Shown here piece by piece: positions 1-7,375 of a DNA stretch of 24,596 nt (the stretch's first letter is position 1; every line of letters starts with the position of its first letter). The translations under genes were made by a program, and so were the position numbers. Source of the stretch: NORP181 sp047623555 (lineage in GTDB: Bacteria; Pseudomonadota; Alphaproteobacteria; Rhodobacterales; Rhodobacteraceae). The notes beneath the pieces were generated by a model that saw only the letters and a list, made by a program, of their open reading frames with translations, had not been told where the DNA came from and did no database searches. Location of the stretch: positions 1-24,596 of the forward strand of contig JBLHMP010000064.1 of assembly GCA_047623555.1 (NCBI GenBank), written 5' to 3'.

Positions 1-74
1 CCGCGCTTCTTCAGCGCCGCGTTGTAGGCAGGCCAGTTCTTGGTCTTGTAGCTCGGCGATATGGCTTTGCTCAT
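1..74 (-). CDS. IS5-family transposase, N-terminal fragment (runs off the window)
   Basis: Reading leftward from an ATG at 72-74, the first 24 codons give MSKAISPSYKTKNW, then PAYNAALKKR, with no stop before the edge. The pattern of a short basic start, then TKNW or TTNW, then YNAAL and KRG is typical of the N-terminus of IS5-family (DDE) transposases common in alphaproteobacteria. The protein would cut and rejoin the element's ends during transposition. The catalytic DDE residues lie outside the window, so activity cannot be assessed. Confidence 0.72.
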   Translation of the reverse strand, partial: MSKAISPSYKTKNWPAYNAALKKR

Positions 75-139
75 GCATACCAGCTACCATACTGGATTCA
101 TGACATGAATCCCACAAAATGATTTGCGCAACAAAGCCC
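1..139 (-). mobile_element. End of an IS5-family insertion sequence, cut by the window edge
   Basis: The first 74 bases encode, on the minus strand, the start of an IS5-type transposase. About 47 bases outside its start codon lies a sequence that reads GGGCTTTGTTGCGCAAATC on the minus strand (121-139). It resembles the terminal inverted repeats of IS5-family elements. I place the element boundary at about 139. The other end and the target duplication lie outside the window, so the family subgroup and intactness cannot be judged. Confidence 0.7.
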
Positions 140-628
140 GGTAACGTCCATCGGTGAACATCGCTGGGTTGGAAATGCGCAGGGAACTTGTAGATGAAGA
201 GTTCGTTATCGCGCCAAATTGGGCTTGGGATTCTTCGCAGGATGGAGAAGCTAATGCTCCGGAAAGCTATGTCGAGAACGCATCAAGGACGAATAACGAT
301 TTACCAGTATGAATCGCCTACAAGGAGCACCCTGGCTTTGGTAGGTTCTGGTCCCTAGCGAGATATGGCTTGATGTTTCCGTCGGGACTGAAGGCCGTTC
401 ATGTGAGAAAATCGAAGTCCTAGGGTTTTTTCATGGATGCGTTCTGGGACCGCCACGTCCGGGCGGTTGGAATCTCCCATGACCATCCTGACACCGTATC
501 GACTGAGAGTTACTGAGGGCGTTCACAGCAAACGCTATATGCCGATGCGGTTAAAAAAGCACCGCCACAAAGTTAGCAGATCGGATGAGTGATGTTGTGA
601 CCTGACGTCAATTGCTCCACTTTCTAGA

Positions 629-644
629 CGGTTACACGGTTACA
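629..644. repeat. Tandem duplication of CGGTTACA
   Basis: Two perfect, directly adjacent copies of the 8-base unit CGGTTACA lie in the gene-poor stretch. Tandem octamers of this kind can be protein-binding sites or simple slippage products. Nothing nearby identifies which. Confidence 0.6.
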
Positions 645-693
645 AAACAACCTGTAGACATTGATTTATATGAGGAGATTCGGTTGTCCAGCC

Positions 694-757
694 TCTCACC
701 TAAAACTGAAAATTCTTAGAATTTTCAGCGATCCGCAGCAGGTGAGATTTCTGCGGA
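694..757. repeat. Nested inverted repeats around a perfect 23-base palindrome
   Basis: At 706-728 an 11-base arm (CTGAAAATTCT) and its exact complement flank a single T. Outside it, TCTCACCT (694-701) pairs with AGGTGAGA (740-747). TCCGCAG (732-738) pairs with CTGCGGA (751-757). The outer pair encloses the palindrome, while the third pair overlaps it in an alternative fold. There is no T-run typical of a terminator. It could be a two-fold operator, a mobile-element end or a structured transcript. Confidence 0.6.
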
Positions 758-874
758 AACTCGCCGAGAGCGGCCATCTCGCCAAATCAACCAAAGCCCA
801 ACTCGAGCCGTGAAATGTATTGCGCACCTATGGGTGCACAGCCTCCGGAGGAGGTATTTTTGACGAAAAGAAAT

Positions 875-1366
875 TCAAGAGCCGTTTTTTCCCACTGCCC
901 ATTGCATCTGAGTCTCGGTCTCAACGGCGCAGCCTCGCACTGTTCGCAGCCGAGCCAACGCAACTTCTGGCGGCTCTCCCATCTCGGCCAATATCCGCAC
1001 AATCAACATGCCCGAACGGCCACAGCCACCATAGCAATGCACCAACACCCGCCCGCCTGCCGCCAGCACTTTTTGTACCCGAATTGAGGCTGCGGGCCAT
1101 GCTGCCAGCGTTTCGCCGGTTGGCACCTCCAGATCAATGATCGGTAAAAACAACCAGTCACAGCCGAATTCGGCCAGATCACCGGGCAGGTTCGCCGCCC
1201 CCGAACGTGTTAGCTCGTGCATCTCGGTCATTGTCAGAACCAAATCGGGGCACCAGTCCTGAACTGTGGCAATATCGGAACGGTATACCCCATACCGCCC
1301 CGGAATTGGACAGATACCAATTCGGCCAGGCCCCGCCGGTATTTCGCTGATTGAAAATACTGCCAT
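875..1366 (-). CDS. Protein tyrosine/dual-specificity phosphatase-like protein
   Basis: This 163-residue protein probably removes phosphate from tyrosine or another phosphorylated substrate in the cytoplasm. The signature HCYGGCGRSG near residue 110 is the Cys-x5-Arg P-loop of cysteine-dependent phosphatases. An Asp in the preceding IIDLEVP segment is a candidate general acid. The fold resembles small CDKN3/dual-specificity phosphatases found in many Rhodobacteraceae. A stop codon lies four codons upstream of the chosen ATG, so this is the longest possible ATG start. The ribosome site is weak (AGAGAAAT). It is divergent from dnaX with 90 bases between them. The true substrate is unknown, and no signal peptide is seen. 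Confidence 0.8.
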   Translation of the reverse strand: MAVFSISEIPAGPGRIGICPIPGRYGVYRSDIATVQDWCPDLVLTMTEMHELTRSGAANLPGDLAEFGCDWLFLPIIDLEVPTGETLAAWPAASIRVQKVLAAGGRVLVHCYGGCGRSGMLIVRILAEMGEPPEVALARLRTVRGCAVETETQMQWAVGKNGS

Positions 1367-1456
1367 CTGATTTCTCTAACTCTGCACCGTCTATCCGGTG
1401 GACGCGCCGGAATTGTCCTCGTACCTTACAGGCAAACCCGAATCCAAAGGCCCGAC

Positions 1457-3214
1457 ATGAGCGACCCAACCCCCGATGGCTATCGCGTTTTAGCGCGCAA
1501 ATACAGACCGGAGACCTTTGTTGATCTAGTTGGTCAGGACGCCATGGTGCGCACCCTGAAAAACGCCTTTGCGGCGGACCGAATTGCGCAGGCGTTTATC
1601 ATGACCGGCATTCGCGGCACCGGCAAAACCACCACTGCGCGAATCATCGCCAAGGGCATGAATTGCATTGGCCCGGACGGGAACGGTACCCCGACAACCG
1701 AACCTTGCGGCGTTTGCGAACATTGCACCGCCATCATGGAAGGCCGCCATGTTGACGTGATGGAAATGGATGCGGCATCGCGTACTGGCGTCAATGATGT
1801 GCGTGAAATCATCGATTCGGTGCGCTATCGGGCGGCCTCGGCCCGCTATAAGATCTATATCATTGACGAAGTGCACATGCTCAGCACATCGGCGTTTAAC
1901 GCCCTGCTGAAAACACTCGAAGAACCGCCCGAGCACGTCAAATTTATCTTTGCCACTACCGAAATCCGCAAAGTCCCAGTGACCGTCTTGTCGCGGTGTC
2001 AGCGTTTTGATCTGCGCCGGATTGAGCCTGAAGACATGATCGCGCTCATGCAAAAGATCGCCGCCTCTGAGGGGGCCGAGATTGCCGGGGACGCACTGGC
2101 CCTTATCGTACGTGCCGCCGAAGGCTCGGCGCGCGATGCGACATCTCTGCTGGATCAGTCGATTTCGCATGGGGCCGGGGAAACCACGGCGGAACAAGTG
2201 CGCGCGATGCTGGGGCTCGCCGATCGTGGCCGGGTTCTTGACCTGATGGATATGATCCTGCGCGGCGATACGGCGGCGGCCCTGACCGAGCTGTCCAGCC
2301 AATACGCCCAAGGGGCCGATCCGTTGGCGGTGTTGCGTGACCTGGCCGAGATCACCCATTGGGTGTCGGTGGTGAAAATCACCCCGGATGCGGCGGATGA
2401 TCCGACAATTTCCCCGGATGAACGCAGCCGCGGCTCGGCGATGGCCGAAGCCTTGCCGATGCGGGTTTTGACGCGCATGTGGCAGATGCTGTTGAAAGCG
2501 CTGGAAGAGGTCGCCGCCGCACCCAATGCGATGATGGCGGCCGAAATGGCGGTTATCCGATTGACCCATGTGGCCGATCTACCGTCGCCCGAAGAATTGA
2601 TCCGACGGCTGCAAGACACGCCACCCCCAGCGGCCGATCCGGGTGGCGGTGGTGGTGGGCTTGCCACACCTGCGGGCGGCGGCGGCGCTTCGGCTATCGC
2701 CTCGGCCCCGCGCGGCAGTGCGGGTCGCAATGGCGGTGGGGCTGTGACTGAACTGGCAGTGAATGCGGACGAGGCTCTGGCCCGATTCCCAACATTTGAC
2801 ACCGTGGTTGAGCTGATCCGAACCAACCGGGATGTCAAACTACTGGTCGAGGTGGAAACAACCCTGCAACTGGCCGCCTATCAACCCGGCCGTATCGAAT
2901 TTGTCCCAACTGATCGCGCACCCAGTGATCTGGCCCAGCGCCTTGGCAACCGTTTGCAAAGCTGGACCGGCAATCGCTGGGCGGTGATTGTGGTGAACGA
3001 AGGCGGCGCCGAAACCATTGCAGGCAAACGCGACGCCGCCGATAATGCGCTAAAGACCGAAGCGCTTGAGCATCCGATGGTTGTTGCGGTTCTGGCCCAA
3101 TTCCCCAAGGCCAAAATCACCGACATCCGCACCCCCGACCAAATCGCCGCCACTGCCGAAAGCGAGGCATTGCCCGAAGTCGAAGATGAATGGGATCCGT
3201 TTGAAGAAGACTAG
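1457..3214 (+). CDS. dnaX: DNA polymerase III subunit gamma/tau
   Basis: DnaX is the ATPase that loads the sliding clamp and, as tau, ties polymerase cores and helicase together at the replication fork. In the 585-residue product the Walker A loop GIRGTGKT lies at residues 51-58, four zinc-binding cysteines start at about 70 (MNC ... PCGVCEHC), the Walker B stretch IIDEVHML is near 135, and the sensor/arginine-finger region includes SRCQRFD. A glycine-rich linker at about 395-430 separates the AAA+ part from the tau-like C-terminal domain. No obvious A-rich slippery site for a gamma frameshift was seen. The start ATG is preceded by AAAGG. In many bacteria ybaB and recR follow directly; here about 1.7 kb intervenes. 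Confidence 0.96.
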   Translation: MSDPTPDGYRVLARKYRPETFVDLVGQDAMVRTLKNAFAADRIAQAFIMTGIRGTGKTTTARIIAKGMNCIGPDGNGTPTTEPCGVCEHCTAIMEGRHVDVMEMDAASRTGVNDVREIIDSVRYRAASARYKIYIIDEVHMLSTSAFNALLKTLEEPPEHVKFIFATTEIRKVPVTVLSRCQRFDLRRIEPEDMIALMQKIAASEGAEIAGDALALIVRAAEGSARDATSLLDQSISHGAGETTAEQVRAMLGLADRGRVLDLMDMILRGDTAAALTELSSQYAQGADPLAVLRDLAEITHWVSVVKITPDAADDPTISPDERSRGSAMAEALPMRVLTRMWQMLLKALEEVAAAPNAMMAAEMAVIRLTHVADLPSPEELIRRLQDTPPPAADPGGGGGGLATPAGGGGASAIASAPRGSAGRNGGGAVTELAVNADEALARFPTFDTVVELIRTNRDVKLLVEVETTLQLAAYQPGRIEFVPTDRAPSDLAQRLGNRLQSWTGNRWAVIVVNEGGAETIAGKRDAADNALKTEALEHPMVVAVLAQFPKAKITDIRTPDQIAATAESEALPEVEDEWDPFEED

Positions 3215-3228
3215 GATGCTAACCAAAA

Positions 3229-3780
3229 CTAGGTTGGTGAAACCAATTCTTCGGTACTGACCACCTGTGCATAGCTCATCGCCAAAGGCGCCATAAACGC
3301 CGCGTGTACCTGTTCGGCGGTCAGGCTGATTATGCCGAACGTCATTTCCTTGGCACCGCAGGCATCTTTAGCGACGCTCACCTGAATGCCGAAATCCACC
3401 GCTGCACGGGTGGCGGCGTCAATGTACATCTGGCTCATCGCGCCGCAAATATCCACAGATTGAATGTCGGCCTTTTGCAACCGTTCAAACAGGTCGGTTC
3501 CGGCAAAACTGTTTGGTCTGGCTTTTACGATCACCGGTTCATCGCCAATCGGGGCGACGCTCGCGTTGATTTCAGCTCCGGTCGTTCCGGGGCGAAAAAA
3601 CGGCGCGTCAGCTGACGGCATTTGATGGCGTACATGCACCACCATGTCGCCCTGCGCCCGTGCATGATTTAGCAGACGCGCCGCATTGGTTGCCACGGTT
3701 TACATGTTGGCGACCGGCCAATTGCCAGCTTCGAAATAGTCGTTCTGGATGTCGATCAGAATCAGTGCTGTTTTGGACAT
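3229..3780 (-). pseudogene. Isochorismatase-family cysteine hydrolase, decayed
   Basis: Reading leftward from the ATG at 3778-3780 gives MSKTALILIDIQNDYFEAGN, a classical isochorismatase-family N-terminus with the catalytic Asp. After 26 codons there is an in-frame TAA (3700-3702), after which the frame continues to 3229 with the rest of the fold, including the lysine in VIVKARPNSF. Where the family has the nucleophilic cysteine (GxMSHMC), this copy reads GAMSQMYIDA, so Cys has become Tyr (TAC for TGC). A restart at the GTG at 3694-3696 would make 155 residues lacking the first strand and the Asp. Two independent lesions make a working hydrolase unlikely. It is divergent from the GlxA-type regulator that would normally be expected to control such a gene. 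Confidence 0.85.
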
Positions 3781-3851
3781 GGTGTTCCTCTTGATGACTA
3801 TTTTGCTGATTCAAAAGATACCTGCCTTGACGACATCAGAAATTGGCAGAT

Positions 3852-4811
3852 ATGACAATTCAGATGCAGATACCGCCAAAGCCCGCGATCAAGATCGCCA
3901 TTCTGAAGACACCCGGCGCGCAGCTCTCGGCGGTTTATGGGCTTGCTGACTTGTTTCAGTTGCTGACCCGTCTGTCGCCGGACCCGGGGCAGCCTTGCAA
4001 GGTTGATGTGCATATCCTTGATCAGGACATGTTGGATGAACGCCCGCTGGATGCGTTCATTTTTCCGCCCTCAATTGATGACATCCCGGCCACCGCCCAA
4101 AGCCCCTTTGTTGATTGGGCCCGCGCCCGGCATCAACAGGGTGTGCTGACCTGTTCGGTCTGTGCCGGGGCGTTCTGGTTGGGCCATTGCGGCGTGCTGG
4201 ATCATCGCCCGGCAACAACGCATTGGGCGCTTGAAACACAGTTTCGCACCGCCTTTCCCCAGGTAGATTTGCAAACCGACCACATTTTGGTGGACGATCA
4301 CAATGTCATCACCGCCGGCGGGTTGATGGCCTGGATCGACCTTGGCCTGTTCCTGACCAGATCTTGGTTTGGCCCCGACATGGTATCGCAGATGGCCCGG
4401 CATTTGCTGATTGATCCCGCCGGGCGCGAGCAGCGGCACTATTCCGGTTTTCGCCCCAATCGAACCCATGGAGACGCGCCGGTGCTAAAGGTGCAGCGCC
4501 ATATCGAGACCCGGTTTTCCGAGCCGCTGCCAAGCAATGATCTGGCCACCATTGCCGGTCTTAGCCCGCGTACATTCCTACGCCGGTTTGGCACAGCGAC
4601 CGGGTATTCCCCAGCGATCTATGTGCAAAACCTGCGGATCGAAAAGGCCCGTGGCGCGCTTGAACGTAGCGGCGACAGTACTGCACAAATCGCATGGTCG
4701 GTGGGTTATCAGGACATCTCGGCGTTTTTGCGTATGTTTAAATCTATCACCGGATTGACACCCGGCGCCTATCACGGCCGGTTTCGTGTCTCAAACCGAC
4801 CGCAACCTTGA
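3852..4811 (+). CDS. GlxA-type transcriptional regulator (DJ-1/PfpI plus AraC domains)
   Basis: This is a DNA-binding regulator of about 319 residues. The first 190 or so residues form a DJ-1/PfpI (glutamine amidotransferase-like) domain, recognised by the nucleophile-elbow-like CSVCAGAFWLG and the downstream TAGGLMAWIDLGL. The C-terminal 100 residues are an AraC double helix-turn-helix (LATIAGLSPRTFLRRF, then IAWSVGYQDISAFLRMFK). Such proteins commonly control a divergent hydrolase or catabolic gene. Here the divergent partner is the damaged isochorismatase gene. The frame is open from a TTG at 3843; ATGs at 3852 and 3864 are better starts, and I chose 3852. The ligand is unknown. The regulator itself looks intact. 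Confidence 0.88.
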   Translation: MTIQMQIPPKPAIKIAILKTPGAQLSAVYGLADLFQLLTRLSPDPGQPCKVDVHILDQDMLDERPLDAFIFPPSIDDIPATAQSPFVDWARARHQQGVLTCSVCAGAFWLGHCGVLDHRPATTHWALETQFRTAFPQVDLQTDHILVDDHNVITAGGLMAWIDLGLFLTRSWFGPDMVSQMARHLLIDPAGREQRHYSGFRPNRTHGDAPVLKVQRHIETRFSEPLPSNDLATIAGLSPRTFLRRFGTATGYSPAIYVQNLRIEKARGALERSGDSTAQIAWSVGYQDISAFLRMFKSITGLTPGAYHGRFRVSNRPQP

Positions 4812-4893
4812 TCCGCGACACTGCCGACCCCTTGCAGCAAACCGCCCTCGCCCGTATCTATCCACCAACACATTCCCGATCAGGAGATTACAG

Positions 4894-5238
4894 ATGCTCA
4901 AAGGACTAGGTGGTCTTGGCGATATGGCCAAGATGATGAAGGCCGCGCAGGAAATGCAAACCAAAATGGCGCAAGTTCAGGAAGACATGCACAACACCGT
5001 GGTCACCGGTGAATCCGGCGCCGGGCTGGTCAAAGCCACCTGCACCTGCAAGGGCGAATTGAAAGCGCTCGACATCGATCCGTCGATTTTCAACGCTGAT
5101 AACAAAGAAGTTGTCGAAGACCTGATCCTTGCCGCCATCAAAGACGCGCAGATGAAAGCCTCCGACAAGGCGCAACAGGAAATGAGCAAACTGACCGAAG
5201 GCATGGGCCTGCCTGCGGATATGAAGCTTCCATTCTGA
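4894..5238 (+). CDS. ybaB: YbaB/EbfC-family nucleoid-associated protein
   Basis: This 114-residue protein belongs to the YbaB/EbfC family, small dimeric proteins that bind DNA and coat the nucleoid. The sequence begins MLKGLGGLGDMAKMMKAAQE, a helical start typical of the family. It ends with the conserved helix KASDKAQQEMSKLTEGMGLP. The ATG at 4894 follows CAGGAG with about seven bases of spacing, which decides this start over a longer reading frame open from 4786. Its place before recR matches the widespread dnaX-ybaB-recR order, linking it to DNA maintenance. Confidence 0.95.
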   Translation: MLKGLGGLGDMAKMMKAAQEMQTKMAQVQEDMHNTVVTGESGAGLVKATCTCKGELKALDIDPSIFNADNKEVVEDLILAAIKDAQMKASDKAQQEMSKLTEGMGLPADMKLPF

Positions 5239-5243
5239 GGATG

Positions 5244-5271
5244 CGGGTTTTGAACATGCGTTGAAAACCCG
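5244..5271 (+). other. Stable hairpin between ybaB and recR
   Basis: CGGGTTTT (5244-5251) pairs with AAAACCCG (5264-5271). After one G-G mismatch, AAC pairs with GTT around an ATGC loop. No T-run follows, so it is not a standard intrinsic terminator. It could protect the ybaB transcript end or modulate recR expression. Confidence 0.5.
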
Positions 5272-5361
5272 TACAGAGCGACAGAGCGGAAATGCAAAGC
5301 AATTTGGCAACGTCGCGCGCCCCCGATCAATAGTAACAACACACCCTGGGAAACCCACCGT

Positions 5362-5955
5362 TTGAGCAGCACCCGCAATATCGACAACCTGATTGAGCTG
5401 ATGGCCAAATTGCCCGGCCTCGGCCCCCGTTCGGCCCGGCGTGCGGTGCTGCATCTGATCCGCAAACGGTCACTGTTGCTGATCCCCCTGGCTGATGTCA
5501 TCCAAACGGTGGCCGAAACCGCGCGTGAATGCCTGAATTGTGGCAATGTCGGCACCACCGATATCTGCGATATCTGCACGAGCGAAAAACGCGCCAACGG
5601 CGAGCTCTGCGTTGTTGAGGATGTTGCTGATCTTTGGGCGATGGAGCGGTCGGGCGTGTTCAAAGGGCGTTACCATGTTCTGGGTGGCACCCTGTCAGCG
5701 CTGGACGCGGTTGGCCCGGAACAACTGCGCATTCCGCGCCTGATTGATCGCGTCGTCAGCGAAAACATCAGCGAAGTCATTCTGGCGTTAAACGCCACGG
5801 TCGACGGCCAAACCACCGCCCATTACATCGCCGACCTTTTGGACGGCTGCGCCCGATTGACCACGCTTGCCCAAGGTGTGCCGATTGGTGGGGAGCTGGA
5901 TTATCTGGACGACGGCACCATCATCGCCGCCCTGAACGCCCGCAAAGAGCTCTAG
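5362..5955 (+). CDS. recR: Recombination mediator protein RecR
   Basis: RecR works with RecO (and RecF) to load RecA on single-stranded gaps during DNA repair. The 197-residue length is typical. The helix-hairpin-helix region is visible at the start (LMAKLPGLGPRSARR). A four-cysteine zinc finger follows (CLNCGNVG, then CDIC, residues about 57-72). The Toprim domain begins at LCVVEDVADLWAMERSG, and the C-terminal Walker-B-like strand is present. The start is TTG at 5362; no in-frame ATG gives a better N-terminus, and the family starts at this point. The ribosome site is weak. It follows ybaB after 123 bases. Confidence 0.95.
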   Translation: MSSTRNIDNLIELMAKLPGLGPRSARRAVLHLIRKRSLLLIPLADVIQTVAETARECLNCGNVGTTDICDICTSEKRANGELCVVEDVADLWAMERSGVFKGRYHVLGGTLSALDAVGPEQLRIPRLIDRVVSENISEVILALNATVDGQTTAHYIADLLDGCARLTTLAQGVPIGGELDYLDDGTIIAALNARKEL

Positions 5956-6025
5956 ATTAGTGGCTCATCACAGCAAACATCCGTTTTGAGCGTTTGCTGC
6001 CGTAATTGGCCCAGAGCCGCGCAAC

Positions 6026-6054
6026 TTGAAAAATATCAAGGTAGCTTCTATAAT
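6026..6054 (+). promoter_or_regulatory. Strong sigma-70-type promoter
   Basis: TTGAAA (6026-6031) and TATAAT (6049-6054) are separated by exactly 17 bases. The -10 box is a perfect consensus and the -35 box is one base off. The predicted start of transcription is about 6060-6062. It is the best promoter match I saw in the window and lies 175 bases before the rsgA ATG. Confidence 0.65.
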
Positions 6055-6060
6055 TATGCC

Positions 6061-6172
6061 ATCGAAATGGAGATTTTATGTCCCGATGATGTGGGGAGGC
6101 AAAAACCCTCCCGGTGCACCTTGATAAGAGACAAGCGCCATCCTTGCAATGATGGCGCCCTTTTGGGGTGCA
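6061..6172 (+). ncRNA. Candidate small structured RNA or rsgA leader
   Basis: Downstream of the strong promoter come two clear hairpins. GGGAGG and CCTCCC close a loop containing CAAAAA near 6093-6112. GCGCCATC (6135-6142) pairs perfectly with GATGGCGC (6151-6158) and is followed by CCTTTT, like a weak terminator. TGCACC (6115-6120) can instead pair with GGTGCA (6167-6172), enclosing the second hairpin. I do not recognise the RNA: it does not look like SRP RNA, 6S RNA or tmRNA. A short frame from the ATG at 6056 (22 codons) begins at or before the predicted transcript start and is probably not translated. It may be a stand-alone RNA or an untranslated leader of rsgA. Confidence 0.4.
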
Positions 6173-6236
6173 GTTTCAATACTTTGACACATTAGCCCGA
6201 GCCCAGCTCGTGGTTTGAACATGAAAGCCGAACCTC

Positions 6237-7268
6237 ATGAAACGGGACTATTCAACGCTCAAGACCCTTGGCTGGCAACCCTATTTCGCCCAACAGGTCA
6301 GCGAAGAGGAACGCACCGAAATGCCACCTGTTCGCGTCACCGAAGTGCACCGCAGTTCATTGCGCGTGATCGGCGACGACCTGGACACAACCATTCCACC
6401 CAATCAAAATGTGACCGTGGGGGACTGGTTATTGCTGGACGTGGCCCTGCCCCAATCAAGTCGGCTTTTGGAACGCAAAAGCCTGATAAAGCGCCGGGCA
6501 CCGGGTACGGATCGTCAGGTCCAGCTCATTGCGGCAAACATTGACACGGTGTTTATCGTGACCTCGTGCAACCCGGAATTTAGCGTTGCGCGGCTAGAGC
6601 GCTATATCGCCCTAACCTTAGATGCCGACATTACGCCTGTTATTATTTTGACCAAGGCCGATCTGTGTTCCGATGTGGATCACTATGTTGCTGCGGCGCG
6701 CACGATCTCAGAGCAGGTTCCGGTCGTAACAATTGATGCCCGTGGCAATGAGCCAAACGAAAAGCTGGCCGAGTGGTGCAAACAGGGCAAAACCGTCGCG
6801 GTTCTGGGGTCCTCTGGGGTGGGAAAATCGACCCTTGCCAACGCCCTGGCTGGCAATCAGCTCATCGAAACCAAGGCCATTCGAGAGGACGATGCCAAAG
6901 GTCGCCACACCACGACACGGCGGCAGATGCATTTCATACCGGGCGGTTGCGTTATCCTGGACACGCCGGGCATGCGCGAGCTTCAACTGACGGATGCTAC
7001 TTCAGGCATCGGCAGTGTGTTTTCCGATCTTCGCGATCTGGCAACGCAATGCCGGTTCAGAAATTGTCAACATTTGTCAGAACCCGGCTGCGCCGTAACC
7101 GACGCCGTAAAAAACGGAACAATTGACGAGGCGCGGCTTGGCCGGTGGCGAAAGCTGATAGACGAAGACGTGTATAACACCACAAACCAGTTTGAGCGTA
7201 AAACAAAGGAAAAAGCCCAGGCGAAAACCACTGGCGTTTCCCAAAAGTACAACAAGAAACGAAGCTGA
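6237..7268 (+). CDS. rsgA: Ribosome small-subunit-dependent GTPase RsgA
   Basis: RsgA (YjeQ) is a GTPase that checks late maturation of the 30S ribosomal subunit. The 343-residue product shows the circularly permuted GTPase order: the G4 motif TKAD near residue 140 comes before the P-loop GSSGVGKST near 192 and the G3 motif DTPG near 242. An N-terminal OB-like region (about 30-90) precedes them. A zinc site (CRFRNCQH ... PGC, about 273-287) and a basic lysine-rich tail follow. The ATG at 6237 follows a weak ribosome site. The gene is preceded by the strong promoter and hairpins, so expression may be controlled through that leader. It converges with trcR. Confidence 0.93.
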   Translation: MKRDYSTLKTLGWQPYFAQQVSEEERTEMPPVRVTEVHRSSLRVIGDDLDTTIPPNQNVTVGDWLLLDVALPQSSRLLERKSLIKRRAPGTDRQVQLIAANIDTVFIVTSCNPEFSVARLERYIALTLDADITPVIILTKADLCSDVDHYVAAARTISEQVPVVTIDARGNEPNEKLAEWCKQGKTVAVLGSSGVGKSTLANALAGNQLIETKAIREDDAKGRHTTTRRQMHFIPGGCVILDTPGMRELQLTDATSGIGSVFSDLRDLATQCRFRNCQHLSEPGCAVTDAVKNGTIDEARLGRWRKLIDEDVYNTTNQFERKTKEKAQAKTTGVSQKYNKKRS

Positions 7269-7360
7269 AACCCGGCTTAGACTCAGGACCAACGAGCCTC
7301 ATAAAAACACGCGGTGCACAAAAAAACCCAGCCAAATTGACCGGATTTTTCTGTAACTTA

Positions 7361-7373
7361 CGCTGTTTCAGCG
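7361..7373 (-). terminator. Short hairpin just after trcR
   Basis: CGCTG-TTT-CAGCG forms a small stem three bases beyond the trcR stop codon on the minus strand, followed by AAGTTACAGAAAAA. The stem is short and there is no proper T-run, so terminator function is tentative. Confidence 0.3.
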
Positions 7374-7375
7374 GC

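Larger units (their letters stand above)
140..874. other. Gene-poor stretch next to the IS end; no recognisable gene
   Basis: No reading frame here is long or familiar. Short open stretches exist, for example plus-strand codons 174-308 (MRRELVDEEFVIAPNW...), plus 194-358, and a minus-strand one ending near 360, but none matches a family I know. The stretch holds a tandem CGGTTACA repeat (629-644), the palindrome TGACGTCA (603-610) and nested inverted repeats at 694-757. A purine-rich GGAGGAGG sits at about 847-853 with no convincing gene behind it. It may be the degraded flank of the insertion sequence. Confidence 0.5.

Noticed and set aside
820..1140. Plus-strand frames near a GGAGGAGG sequence
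   Set aside because: They overlap the phosphatase gene on the other strand, whose active-site motif is clear, and their products look random. The purine-rich sequence is probably fortuitous.
1526..2569. 347-codon open frame on the minus strand opposite dnaX
   Set aside because: Antisense shadow of dnaX; the product is rich in His, Arg and Gly with no family features.
6056..6124. 22-codon frame with a possible leader peptide before rsgA
   Set aside because: Its ATG lies two bases after the -10 box, at or before the expected transcript start, and it shows no run of regulatory codons.
6061..6172. Idea that this is SRP RNA, 6S RNA or tmRNA
   Set aside because: The conserved SRP loop GGAAGGAAGCAGCC is absent, and there is no large central bubble as in 6S RNA and no tag frame or tRNA-like end as in tmRNA.
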